Below, one piece after another: positions 10,641-23,100 of a stretch of 64,000 bases of DNA. The notes under the pieces were generated by a model, which made no database searches, was not told the DNA's origin, and saw only the letters and a program-made list of their open reading frames with translations. The stretch's first letter is position 1. Every line of letters begins with the position of its first letter. The DNA comes from Acholoe squamosa (taxonomy: Eukaryota > Annelida > Polychaeta > Phyllodocida > Polynoidae): NCBI GenBank assembly GCA_949317995.1, contig OX439049.1:9029395-9093394 (forward strand), in the 5' to 3' direction. The translations under genes were made by a program, and so were the position numbers.

Positions 10641-10875
10641 AAAGGCCCTACCCTAACCTTTCTATGAGGCTGTAGGGGGGGGGGTAATTATTTTTAGCAT
10701 TATGGATATAATGAAATTTCTTTTTACGATCATGCATGTCAAATTCGCGTGAGAAAATTCACAGTAGATCTTGGAAAAAGTCTCCAAGATAAAAAGATTC
10801 CCCGTACCTGCCTACCCTAATTTTTTTTTTAACCCTGTTATTTTAACACAACATTTTTTCAGGCCTAGGTGAAAA
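10640..10875. repeat. Dispersed repeat with CCTACCCTAA borders
   Basis: Shares order and sequence with 39822-40080: CCTACCCTAA, a poly(T/G) stretch, a middle AAATTYGCGT...GAAAATT block and a second CCTACCCTAATTTTT, then an AACAAT/AACATTTTTTC tail. The apparent 29-bp exon at 10863-10891 (AG...GTAAGT) falls in the repeat tail and is not credible as an exon. Confidence 0.6.
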
Positions 10876-11077
10876 TCCTCTACTAGCACAGGTAAGTGTT
10901 CTCACAGGTCCAGCCACATACCTATAGCAGAAATAAGAAGTGAGTGTCCACCCCCCCCCCTCCCCGTGAGGATGTGGGAGGAGGGTGGCTGCCTGTGGAA
11001 TAAAGGGCATTGGAAGGTCAGCCACAACAATTCTAATTTAGCTCTGTGGGCTCAGGCCAAAGAAAATATTTTGTGTG

Positions 11078-11470
11078 TTTCCAGTTACATGGCTAAAAAG
11101 TATAGGGTCGGTAGTTCGGATTTTTTTTTGTCTTTTTTTTTTTTTTAATTTTGTATAGAAAAATATGGGCAGACCTGTTGGATTCTATGATTTTACACTA
11201 GAAGTATGACAAACATGAGAAATGTGAAGCATTTGCAAAGGATATGAATGAAAGTTATGAACTGTATACCAATAGATGAGGGCCTAGATGACCTCCACGA
11301 AAGAGTGATGACATATTTTGGAATTGCTGGAAATTTTGGAATTACTGGAAAAAGATTTCCCAAAAATGTAAAAAAATCCCCCCCCCCAAAAAAAAGAAAA
11401 GATTTCTAGGGTTGGCCCTGTTTTCCTAGAATTGGTCGGGTAACTGGAAACGAACCTTTTTTTTAGGCCT
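11078..11470. mobile_element. MITE-like repeat with TTTCCAGTTACATGG ends, copy 1
   Basis: TTTCCAGTTACATGGCTAAA at about 11079 and GGGTAACTGGAAACGAACC at about 11438 form inverted ends. The interior contains TTTTGTATAGAAAAATATGG and a TAGGGTTGGCCCTGTTTTC block. Related copies lie at 11703-12035, 41203-41395 and 42066-42200, with a reverse-oriented remnant at 38395-38500. Confidence 0.7.
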
Positions 11471-11702
11471 CATGATAATTGTTAAATTATGCAGTGGATG
11501 TACATTATATCATTATCCAATTATCGCAACTCACTATGACGTGTACAGGATGTAGCATATGGATTGTTGCCATATGGCAACAAAAGCCACAAACAAGCAT
11601 AATACGGGTATGGACCAATGACAATGTGACAGCTTAGTTATTCATAGGATATGCACACCTACTGTACAAAATTATCAATAAGGCCCAAAAAAACACGAAT
11701 GT

Positions 11703-12040
11703 CTTTCCAGTAACATGGCCCAAAGACCTAGAGTCGGGAGGTCGGACTTCTTTTTTTTTAATTTTGATTGTGTATAGAAATGTATAGGTAGACGTTCCAG
11801 ATTTATTATTTTATTTTATTTGAAAATATATATAGATTTGAAAAGCATATGAGAAATGTGAGAAACGTGTTAAAGATATGTATATAATATTATAAGCTAT
11901 TGACTCGAGACTCAATGAAAATTAATGAGAATTTAAGAAAATAGGCAAAAAAAAAAGAAAAAAAATTGATAATAAAAAAAAGAGTGCAGGGTCCGCCCTG
12001 TTTTGCTAGGGTCAATCCGGATACTGGAAACAAACTTTTT
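11703..12040. mobile_element. MITE-like repeat with TTTCCAGTAACATGG ends, copy 2
   Basis: Same order as the copy at 11078: CTTTCCAGTAACATGGCCC, TCGGGAGGTCGGACTTC, TTGTGTATAGAAATGTATAG, GGGTCCGCCCTGTTTTGCTA and GATACTGGAAACAAAC. The two lie about 230 bp apart in the same orientation. Confidence 0.7.
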
Positions 12041-12886
12041 TTGTGGCTGGATGGCGTATGGGAGTACAGATGATATTGAATTACGCAAGTACATTATATT
12101 TTTCAACGTTTTTTTTTTTTTTTTTTAGTTTTACTTTGAATAGAATAATGATCGACCATGTCGAGGATCCACTGCTAGTGTTGTATATATAAATCTTTTA
12201 ACATTATGTACATGGTAACCCTGCATATATTTCAATCGCTATACACTGAATGTATCATTGTACTATGTGTACATGGCTACCACATGTACACTCACCACTC
12301 CCCTTAGTTACACATACCGATGATAGGGGTCACTCCAGTCACCACCATAGGTACAAGCTGCGTCCTACCTGTAACCTCAGACCAGAATGAGCCGCCTTCA
12401 CATGAACATCCATTACTAAGACTCTGTACAAAATGCTGGAATAAATACATCTGCCTTATAAACTGACACAAGGCCTATTTGATCATGCATACTTGACAGC
12501 ATTTACAACATATCAAAATATAGCACAGGAATGTTTTCTGCAAGAACACGTGCATGACTGCATGTCTGGAGATTTCTTCTAAAGTGGCCAATGTAATTGG
12601 ACTACGGCTATGCATGAAGGAAACCGCATGAAGATGGAGGGGGTTATTTTACCTATATATTATCCTATATTATTCTGTTTACTGATAGATGTGATAACAT
12701 TTTCAATGCCTCTAACTGTTGTAGATAATATACATCAGGTATTGTTTCGAAATGTAGAAATATGTTTCTATCAAACTATAGACTATGGCTGATCTATAAC
12801 TATTACCACAAGTTTAATATGAATGAGGCACATAAGCCAGGGCTCCACCAGTGCAATAAGGACGTATGCATCACACAGTGGCGGAT
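12041..12886. other. Non-coding stretch, nothing recognised
   Basis: AT-rich unique-looking DNA with a poly(T) run near 12110; no exon, RNA gene or repeat identified. Confidence 0.5.
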
Positions 12887-13030
12887 TCAGATGGGGGCGC
12901 TGGGATGTGCAGCCCCTCCTTTTTGACTGTAGTGAAGAGTTCATTTGCCCCTTTTTGCCATAAATTTAATTTTTAAATTGAACTAGAAAAGGGTTGCACC
13001 CCTTCTTGTCAAAATCCGGTTATGTCACAG
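12887..13030. mobile_element. Remnant of a CAGTGGCGGATTCAG-type MITE (hAT-like)
   Basis: CAGTGGCGGATTCAG at about 12880 is a widespread hAT-type terminus. The opposite end (AAAATCCGGTTATGTCAC, about 13012) is degraded. Internal AAGGGTTGCACCCCTTCTTG is a small palindrome. Confidence 0.5.
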
Positions 13031-13106
13031 GTGACACACAGAAAGCGATCGTTCTGGTGACACAGTAGTGTGAATGGCACGATATTGACGCAAAACTGAT
13101 ACATAA

Positions 13107-13473
13107 GGCCACTCAAAAAAAAAAAACTAGTTTCTCATCATCACGCGCATCTAAAAAGTTGTGTTTTGAATGTTTTTTTTTTTTGTTTTTTTACAGATCT
13201 TTAGTCAAAAACTAGATGAAAATAGACAAATATGGGCATATTTGGCATCAAATTAAGGCTAACGATCTCAGCAATGCAGTGGGCAAGATATTGAGAGCTT
13301 TTCACAATTTCTTATAATCAGTACTCTTAAGTACTAAAATCAAAACTTAATTCTGGTCTCAAATAACCGGGAGACAGTAAACGTTATGTCTCGATAGAGA
13401 TCTATGCCCAAACTAAAAAAAAGTCCTATTTTTCAGGGGTTGGTGATGAGAAAGCAGTTTTTTTTGAGTGGCC
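13107..13473. mobile_element. MITE with GGCCACTCAAAA ends and TAA target duplication
   Basis: GGCCACTCAAAAAAA at 13107 and TTTTTTTTGAGTGGCC ending at 13473 are inverted. The subterminal sequence also pairs (TTTCTCATCATCAC with GTGATGAGAAAG). TAA occurs directly outside both ends (13104-13106, 13474-13476). A 3-bp TWA duplication is characteristic of PIF/Harbinger; the assignment is inference. Confidence 0.8.
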
Positions 13474-14520
13474 TAATGTAAACAATTATAAATAGAAGGA
13501 AAACCTGTGCCGTACGTAATACTGCCGGGGCTGTGCCGCTAATGGAACTCAGGCAATATGCCTGTTCGTCTTTGAGCAAATTTATCTTTATGGCAGTAAA
13601 GTTATGCACAGTGATCTTGTAGTTCATATCATCAATATCCACTTATTACTTTGCATGTAAGGGGAATAATCAAAATCCTGATTTGAAATACGTTTAAGTG
13701 TTTCTTGAGTCTTCTTTTGCTTTCCATTGTCTCTCCCTGGTCCTTTGGGGGGGATATCCATTTTGTACAATATTTCTAAATTTTCTGCAGAGATTTGGGT
13801 AATTTGCTAAAGTTGAAAAAGAGTCTCTTGCTAGGGCTATTGAATTATTGATGAAATAAAAGTCCCTTAGATATTTTGCTGAAAATCTACCTTTTCAAGC
13901 CACACATGGGAGGGTTCACCAAATGATGTTTGGCTCTAATTCTGGGTCTTGTTGGCTTCAGAGAGCTACAGTATAAAGATCACCATTCTTATTTATTCGT
14001 CACATTTGATAGAAAACATTTGGGGCTTCAAGGAGAGGGCACATTTATATATGTGAGCCTTTATTTTGACAAGTCATGATGTTGCAAAGTATTATAATGT
14101 TTAAATTATTGTCAAGATTCAAGGAGCCTCCCCCCTCCCATCTCCACCCCCACCCCCACCCTCCCAGGGCTCAACTCGAAAAAAAAAACACGCAGTAATT
14201 AACACTCCGTAAGAGCACTCTCTAGTTTGTGGTATACCCATGGTTATAGTAGTTATTTGTTCTGGATCACGTCCACATCCAGGGCAGCTTGAACCTGCCC
14301 ACACAGGCCAGGTCCGCAGCATGCAGCTATATTTAGCATTTCTCCATGGAGACAGCATCTGATTGGCTGTTCGCCCTGTAGCCACAGACACCAGGAGATG
14401 AAACAATCAGACAAAACCGTTAAATATAATATGTGAGTGTACTCATTGTTTACTTTCGGAATCTATACATATAAATAGTGATTTTAAATATCTAGCCATT
14501 TGTTCAATGAAAATAGATTA
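13474..14520. other. Non-coding stretch, nothing recognised
   Basis: No coding signal. CCCTCCC/CACCCCCACC pyrimidine runs near 14130-14165 only. Confidence 0.5.
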
Positions 14521-14733
14521 AGGGCCCCAGATGGGTAAAATCGACAAGGGGGCAAGGCCACTTTTTAAAATCGTCAAGGGACATGGGGTTGGGTGTGACA
14601 AGGGACAAAACCACTTCTTAAAATCGACAAGGGGATGAGTCCACTTCTTAAAATCGACAAGGGAAACTGGGTTGGCTTACAAGAGACAAGACCCTTTTCT
14701 TAAAATCGACAATGGACCCCCCGTCTAGGGCCC
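14521..14733. mobile_element. Short element with AGGGCCC termini enclosing a minisatellite, copy 1
   Basis: Ends AGGGCCCCAGATGGGT and CCCCGTCTAGGGCCCT are inverted repeats. Inside, a unit around CTTAAAATCGACAAGGG (A) is repeated about five times at 35-55 bp spacing. A second copy in the same orientation lies at 23483-23723 with its own number of units. Confidence 0.8.
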
Positions 14734-14755
14734 TATTTAATTGTGTAATCGATAT

Positions 14756-14860
14756 ACCGTAAATTCTCTTGTATAAGCCGCGACTAGTACCAGAACCCAA
14801 ATTAAAAGTAGGCTTATAGGATTTTCCCAAAGTGGGCGTGTGGTTTATATAAGGGTACTT
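14756..14860. mobile_element. Degenerate TACCGTA-type MITE
   Basis: TACCGTAAATTCTCTTGTAT with internal TATAAGCCGCG and TAGGCTTATAGG motifs, ending near ATATAAGGGTAC. A short, decayed member of the CGTATAAGACGCG group. Confidence 0.5.
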
Positions 14861-15524
14861 GACAATATAGAAGACTATCAAAATGGGAAACAACTCATTA
14901 TTTAGTTTTGAGAAAACTTATATTTATTATAGTTTTAGACAAGAACCCTCTGGTTCATATTACTCCATATTTACACATGAATTACATATAACCACATTTT
15001 CATGTTTGCTTCAATCTTATAAATTCCCAGGGTATTTGATGCAGCAGTCTTAAAATATCTGAATATAATATGAATAATACATCACTGGTGTTGAATTTAA
15101 TAAATATATGAAATCAATAATGTATGTACATTATACTTTTTAATGCACAACTGGCATTGAATTTCACCATTTCATAAGCAATACTTCTTTTCAGCTCGTT
15201 GTATTCTCTATAACATCGCAGCATTTTGAAATATCTATAACATAGAACTTTTTTCAGCATATCTCCATGCCTCTACCATTAATTATGTCAAAAAGCAAAC
15301 ATCTGCCTAACTGGCCATCTTGAATATTTATCATCCATGGCAACACCTGCACCTGGATTGCACTAAGAGAAAGGAATAATGGGAGCAAAAGATGGCAGGT
15401 GTGATAAATATCCACCTAAAAGTTTCTCAATGAAAAAGAAAAATATTTTGAAAAAAAGACATAAGAGATACCATGGTTCAATCAAAATAAAAGTCTAAGA
15501 CTTCATTTTTCCTTTCTCTTGTAG
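14861..15524. other. AT-rich sequence upstream of the first exon found
   Basis: No ORF or clear repeat. It may contain the promoter or an intron of the CARD-ankyrin gene; no convincing core promoter is visible. Confidence 0.4.
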
Positions 15525-15591
15525 ACAAGGCCTCTCCTCGAAGTCAGCAAGACTGAATGGACAATCCTTAGTCTGGACCACTGACCAGAAG
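15525..15591 (+). other. 5' UTR exon of the CARD-ankyrin gene (predicted)
   Basis: Acceptor CTTTCTCTTGTAG precedes 15525 and donor GTAAGTAC follows 15591. Spliced to 17105, the frame that leads into the start codon has a TAG in this exon, so translation cannot begin further upstream in that frame. The exon contains a tiny upstream ORF (ATGGACAATCCTTAG). Another frame is open (QGLSSKSARLNG), but it does not phase into the downstream exons. Earlier exons may exist. Confidence 0.6.
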
Positions 15592-15944
15592 GTAAGTACA
15601 ATAGTTATTTATAACCATCTCAAGATGTAGTAGAAAATTGTTACAATCAATATTGGCAGAGATAGTCAATAGCAAGAAAATAACAGACCAGTACCTGCGC
15701 AAAACAGCACATGAGAAAAAGCTGTAGAAAATATCAGCCGTTCACAATAAACATTTCTGAACTGGCTTAGTAGATGACATCGGCTGATCTGAACAAATTC
15801 TTCCCAGTGCCTGACAGTTTCCAATTCTCAAACAGGGCATGACTCAATGTTAGTCAGAGAATCCCCTATATTAGCGATTGACAGACCATATATTGATATG
15901 ACACAATTGAAATTAGAGGGAAAAATAATCACTACCAATGTTCA

Positions 15945-15946
<2 letters not shown>

Positions 15947-16015
<69 letters not shown>
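15947..16015. repeat. (AT)n microsatellite
   Basis: About 34 uninterrupted AT units within the first intron. Confidence 0.97.
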
Positions 16016-16020
<5 letters not shown>

Positions 16021-16630
16021 GTGAGCCAGAAAGCAGAAAAGGGGGTTCCTGCGGGATTTAGTACCTGTTTTAGCCACCAGGGGGCACCACTATGGGCTAG
16101 AATAGCAAAAATATGCCTAAAACTAATATAGGGTACTTTTTAATGGAGAATTCAATGATTTTAGATAAAACATTCTATTTTGGGTGGAAAGGTTCCAAAT
16201 GAGCCATGTAAAAAGAACGTTTTTGGGCCTAAATAGGCCTTTTTGTTGAAGTCTGTTGCCATGGAAACATGATTTTCATTCTATTATAGGAAAATCAATT
16301 ATCCCATTTGAAAGAATCTTTCACTAGGTTTACTATGGTGAAAACAGAACGAAACTACCATTTCTAGATCAAAAGTTATAGGCAAAAGAATAAAAAATTA
16401 TGCTAATTTAGCTAATTAGCATAAATTATGCTAAATATAGATGTATCTCATGATCAATTAGGCATAGAGCTTATTGCCATTCAGGAAATGGTCACACCTA
16501 CCTACGTTTAGCAAGCCATTCCTCCAAGACTAACAGGAGTATCTTCTCTTGCAATATATCACTAAAAAGCCAGTGATCTGAATTTTAAAGTTGAGTTTTA
16601 GCATGGAGCCCCCTTTCTCCTTGCCTCTAC
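16016..16630. other. Intronic stretch, nothing recognised
   Basis: Intron sequence between two AT microsatellites. A local TAATTTAGCTAATTAGCATA palindrome near 16402 is the only structure seen. Confidence 0.5.
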
Positions 16631-16750
<120 letters not shown>

Positions 16751-17104
16751 ACAATCAACATACACCTGAGTACATGTACTATATAATACATCAATCAAAT
16801 AATTCATGATAGATCATAAACCACATGAGCTAATCATCAACACATGATATCAGTAAGTCACAAGATTATGTAATATAGATTACTGTTCCCAATTATGATT
16901 ATAGTTATACCTGCTTACGTGCCAAATTTGCTCCTCAACTGAACTAAGCTGCTTAGAAAAGCTAAAACCATTCTTGCAAAATAACCTTATATCAAATAAT
17001 CACTGCATGTTTATGTATTCATATACAAACAAAGAGCTTTGAAGTATTAAAACTCAAACATAAAAGATTCTCTGACATTTTTCTTATAATCTCTCATGTT
17101 GCAG

Positions 17105-17157
17105 GAGGCACCACAAGGTTCGCATTCATACCTGCATAATGACGTCCACTGGAGAAG
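17105..17157 (+). CDS. Start-codon exon of the CARD-ankyrin gene
   Basis: Acceptor TCTCATGTTGCAG and donor GTAAGTGC are both strong. ATG at 17139 gives MTSTGE plus one base. Spliced to 42391 it reads MTSTGEDLSMTEAHGG in perfect frame. An in-frame TAG in the preceding exon makes this the first usable start. The next Met (42399) is residue 10 and is an alternative start. Confidence 0.65.
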
Positions 17158-20100
17158 GTAAGTGCTTACCTTTTACATCCTTACATATATCATGTACCAG
17201 GGTTCCCACTGGTCAGTTAAAAGTCAGTTAAAGCTATTTTTCTTTAAAGGTCAGTCAAAAGTCAGTTAAAACAATATTTTAGAAAAGTCAGATAAAATTA
17301 AAATTTTGACTAATTTAGGGGGATAATTGTCAAGATTCCACCGAGAGTTGATAAATTATTTCGTGAGCCCCGTAAACCATCTGCTATTTCGTCAGTTAAA
17401 AGTCGATAAATGTCAGGTAAAAGTCCGTTAAAAGTCAGTTAAAACCATGATCCATAAATAGTGTACTGAGAATGGATATAAATGGCTGTTTGTAGCCCTT
17501 TCTTGGACTAGGTAATGATTAGATTTAGAGCTTAAGATCGCTAACCCAAGGTTTAGCCATAGGGAGATGATGTCACATCATATGCCGCCCTTTTCTTAAC
17601 TCACTCTATTATCGCCCACAGCTTTGAAAGGCCCACATTCTTTTGGGGTGACAAATAACTTTGGAACGAATATGAGTTGAGCCAGAAAAAAAATTCATAT
17701 ATTATGGTAGTGTATGGCTAGGGGGGGGTAAATTGTAATACTGATAATGACAATTAGGAAGAGAGCCCCATCATTACAAAAGGGGGAGGACCTCAAGAGG
17801 AAAACCCTCATAATAATATTATAATCAACAAGCCCCCCCCCCCCCAATCCCATACGGATCTCCCTCTGCCTCTGTACACTTATCGATAGATATGCAACAC
17901 CATTAAAAGTATTCGGTACCCACATCATGAAAATGAAACTTCCATTTCTGACCACCTTATATGGGCCACCGCGTATTGACTCATGAGACTGGCATTACAT
18001 CCCTCATGTGAATGTCCTTGTGATATATCATGGAAGGATCTGTTAGGTTTTTTAGGCCCACATAGAGCATTAATGTATTTTATGAACATAAGTCATCAGA
18101 GTAGATCCCTATAGTTTCCCTTCCCCCCCCCCACCGGGGAGGTACTCTGACAGCCTTGGTTTGGGTACCATCTGCAGTAACGACCATTTTGAGCTGTGGC
18201 TGAAGGTTCCACAAAAAGGGGGGGGGGCTGTCAATTTAATGAAGGTTTAGAATCAGGGGGTTTGGATACACTTTACCCTCATATATTTCATAAAATAGCA
18301 CTCAGATTTCATACATATTCGTTTCAGTGAGCACTGTGAAATATTTCATATATACATTTCAGTGCTCTGAAATATTTCATATATTCATTTCAGTGCTGTG
18401 AAATATTTCATATATTCATTTCAGTGAGCACTGTGAAATATTTCATATATACATTTCAGTGCTGTGAAATATTTCATATATTCATTTCAGGGCTGTGAAA
18501 TATTTTAATGTTATAACCAAACCCCCATATCAAGTGGGAGAGGGCCCCAAAAAGGGGAGCTGTCACATGAATCCTTTTAGGGGGCTGTTACCATAATGGG
18601 TGGTTTAAGCACTGGGATCTCAAATAAGCGCCGGTCGAATAAGAACGGGGCGGTAGGGGTATTGAAATTAATCTTTACCACTAAAAACATTATTCAAAGA
18701 AGCGATTGTCTCGTATGAGTGCCGGGTACAGTTGAAGTGGAATTGATTAACGCCCAGGCATTTATAAATATGGGCCACTATGGTAAATTGCCAAAAGAGG
18801 GGGGGGGGGCTGTAGTTTCGCAGTCCCACCCAGCTCTCTGCTCAGCAGCACATCACCCCAGACATACATGTACCGTATTCTCCTGCGTATAAGGCGCGTC
18901 ATATACAGGGGGTTTTAGTTTTCATTGGATCCACAAGGGGGACACCAAGACCTTTCTTTTGATATATTACATGCCCCCTTGGTCATAATAGGACATAAGG
19001 GGGCCCAGGAGGGTCGGGGAAGGCCCAAGCTACACATAGGTTTTTGAATTTTGAAATTTCATTCAATAGAACAAAAGTTATGAATTTTTCATTTTTTTGA
19101 GAATTTTCCAAAACTCTAGGTGCGCCTCATACGCGGGCTGCGCCTTATACGCGGGAGATTACGGTACTACTGACACTAGGGATGACAACTGATGATGACG
19201 TAATTGGTTCTGGTGAATCCCATGGGCTACATCTGCTTACATGGGAAAGTCTATTTAATACAATTATGCTGTAGTGATCATATATATCATCAGCCGTGTG
19301 ATCTGCGGGGCATCTGGGGACTGGACGTCTCGTGCGGACTTAATATTTACCATCAGGCAATCTTTTACACAGTACAACCCGACATAACCACTGTTCTGTT
19401 CGGTTATGTATGTATACACATGCAAAGGAAACTGCTGACACCACATCCCACTCCAGGCACTAGAGTACAGGATAGGGATTGCCTGTGAACATTTCCCTTC
19501 CCTCCCAACTTAAAGAACACATTTCTCCAGGCAAAATTGGAGATGTACACGTACATGTGTCCAGTGGTCGTCGAATTCTGGCTAATCTGACGGTTTATAG
19601 TATTGCAAAAGTATTAAAAAATCTGTTGGTTGAACACAAATTTGCGAACTGATGGGTCGAGAAAATTGTGCCCCCCCCCCCTCAAACCTACCAACCCCAT
19701 CCCTTAACCTGAAAAAGCAGACCCGAAATGACTGCAATCACATTTTCCCTGCACAAAAGATGCTTGGAAAGCATGTTCGATATCGATGAATGATATAGAA
19801 CAAAAGAGTTCAAAAGAATTATCTAAAATTGGCTACTTAATATCTTCATTGTGACTGCCTGAGCTTCTTCTTAAAGTTGGTCATAGTGGTGATCATTTTA
19901 TCATTTTGATCAATCAACTGTGGCATCACTGGAAGGCATTTCTCAAGATGGTACGACTATTCCCCCTTCAAGTCGTAGTGGGATCCCTCAGTTAAATGCC
20001 ATTACAGCCCTGCATCTAGTGGTCACTAATAACTACACAGGTACGACTGCCCTAACAAACCCTATATAATTACTGCCTTAAGTGCTGATCGTACAGAGTT

Positions 20101-23100
20101 GTCGTAGTGTGTTACCTACGATCTGATATTGAGGGTTTTAAGTGGTACTGGCTGTGTCTACTTGTACCATCTTGAGGAATGCCCTCCAGATGGTGGTCCT
20201 ATTAATATAGGTCTTTTCCAGGCAATTATAAAGGTGTTCCCACAAGGCCATCACTAGGGATGATCTATTCTTTACCCATGAGGTTTTCAGTGTACAGGTA
20301 ATGATGGTAAAACTCCACTAGTCTTCCTCACAAAATGACAATGGTTCAGAACAAAGCCCTAGGCTGACTCATAACAAGGGTTGATGTGTTCTGACTAGTC
20401 TGGTTTTGGTGGTTTTGCCCTAAGCAGAATGTATTTCAGTGGTGTTCCTATGGTCACACAGCGAAAGAAAAGAATCTCTCATAATCTTTGAAAAAAAAAG
20501 CTATCTGGCAGACAAAAGAACTAAGTATCGACTTGCTGGTCACTTCTGTCCACCCCACCACAAGACATCTTTATTTCTCAAAAAAGAGAAAAGTGATTTT
20601 GGCTGAGACAAACATTGCCTTAGCAACATTGACACAAAGGGTTGTAATGCTACAGGAATCTGCTATCATCCCATTCATCTTAGTCAATTCATACAAATAA
20701 ATATTATAATTTTCCAATCATGTAACCATATTGGCAATGTTTACCAGTGATCCCCATGGTCACATGACTTATATTGTAATGTTTGCAAAATGACATACAC
20801 TGACCTGCCAACTTTACATTTACAAGCTTTTGCAATTTCAGATTAACTAAGGCAGACAATACTTGGCCATGATGAATTTCATGCTTGAAATTATCAGTCT
20901 GGCACCACGTCAAAGAATTAATAAAGACATCAACTCTGTGGTTAAGGATATAAGAGAAGGGTTAACCATATTATCTCTAGGAGCCTCATGAGTTCCATTA
21001 TTTCAAACTGAAGGCATATAAGCCATTAGGCATTTTTGAAAAGCATGAGACATGGGCGTGGGAAGCAGTTTCAGAGTGGGTGGGACCATGGGGGTCTTCT
21101 GTAATTTTTGACCTCCCTTTGCTTGACCTTTTAGTTTTGACCTTTTGAGGAGTTGGCCAAAAGTGGGGGCCCTGTCCCCCCTGCTTTCCACGCCCATGCG
21201 AGAATGCACAATTTTTAAGTATTTTTTCATACCTCAACTTTTATCATCTTCCGTGGGTGGCATGTCTCCAGAAAAATAATACACATGTACTCTTCTTATC
21301 GTGTCTTGCTTCCTGACGATAAATGCTCAGCTTTCTGTCACGATCTCCCTTTCCTGTCCTGAGAAGGGGAATTGTGTACATAGGAAATACGCCTCGATGG
21401 GTTTGTGGTGGGGAAGCTCACAGATCATCTGATCTGGAACTGATTGTCACACGGGTTCATTAGTCCATTTAAAACCACAGATAATTCTATCCACTATAGT
21501 ACCTGATGCATGCAAGGTACCGTAATACCCCGTGTATAAGGTGCACCCCACATATAATGCACAGACTTTAAGGATATTCTAGACAAATTCAAAAAGAAAT
21601 TAATTCTGTTCTAATAAATGGATTTTCAAAATTCGAAAACCTATGGATAACTATGACCTCCCTCAACAGCCTAAAACACTTTTAAATTCATGGGAGACGA
21701 AAAGAAGCTTATTTTAACCTCAGCTTGTCCTCATCCTTTAGTCCCACCATGAGCTTATCCTCGAGCATGACGCGCGTCTTATACGCTGGTTATTACGGTT
21801 TCCTACCAGATCTATAAAGTGCATATCAAGAATTAGCTTTCCGGTCATTTTACGGATTATTTGCAATTGATCAGGACCATTTCCCCACTGCATTTTAATC
21901 AAATTTTCTCTTTTTGAGTTTGTTCTGAAACTTTGTTTTGAGGAGATCATGCAGAGATCATGCCATCCTGGTTTCTAAACAGGTGAGCCTACTATATACT
22001 TCTGTCATTTGTACTTGTAATAAATCGCATCTATAATTAGACAAGGAAGCTATAGTCTCTTTTTATCTAAGGGAGGCCAGGAGGCTGTTGCGAAAAGATT
22101 TGGAATTCAATTCTCACTGTAACTAATGCATCTTCCAGTTCCTCCCGATTCTCCACCCAGGGAGACCAATTCCCACCTTATACTGTAATAGAATTGACTT
22201 ACTCTGAATTAGACTGCATTGCAAAAAGTTGAAGAACTGGTTCCATGATTAATTCCACCTGAATGCTTCCCATAGTTGAAAGGCCAGGGAATTGGAGAAG
22301 GGAACTGTCTGGGAATTGGTTCTCGATTAGGAAGCATTCCCCAGTTCCTGACCACTCCTAAACTACTTCTATGACCAATCATCTTTTGGCAACCCAACAG
22401 GGAATTGATTCCCTGAGGTCAGTCAGTTCCATTTTGGGAATACCACCTCCGACAAAACCGTTTCCAAATCTTTTTGCAATAGCCTGCAGGTTTGAAATAG
22501 AAAGAAGGACACAGCCTACAACCCCAAAACGCTGCATGGTCACGAACGGAAGGAAATGGATATTTCCATGACTCCAACTGTGGGAAATATGGAATTACAA
22601 CCAGTCCCCACACTCAGTATGTAGAAGGGGACGTCACCTGCGTTCTAAAAACGTGGGAAAAGGGCCCCTTTTCTCACAAAAGCAATGCCCTCTGATTTAA
22701 GAAAAAGGGGGTATTAATTCATATGGCCTGGAAGATATGGGACTTGGAGGAGGGGATTTTCCCCAGTCAACTTCAACTTTAGACTGTATACAGGGTTGCT
22801 TATATAGATACATTAGCTATCTAACGTGTAACCTGGCAAATGTCCAAGGTAACGTATGCAGCGTAACGCCATCACCCAAACTCTTAGGCCTACCCAGTGC
22901 CCCTAGCTTTAGGGCTAGGAAGCTCTGGAAAAGGTCACAGATCACCCCTCTTTGGTGACGGTACCGGAATTCTACACAATTTTTCTTCAATAAATCTGGT
23001 TGAATCTTATTCAGACAGATACTGTAAGGTTTGAAGAAACAACGGCGTTACGGAATGAGTTACTGGCTGAAACTATGGCTTTGGGGTCCAATATTTTTGT

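Noticed and set aside
10863-10891. Tiny exon with AG acceptor and GTAAGT donor
   Set aside because: It lies in the tail of a dispersed repeat also present at 39.8-40.1 kb and has no coding continuity.
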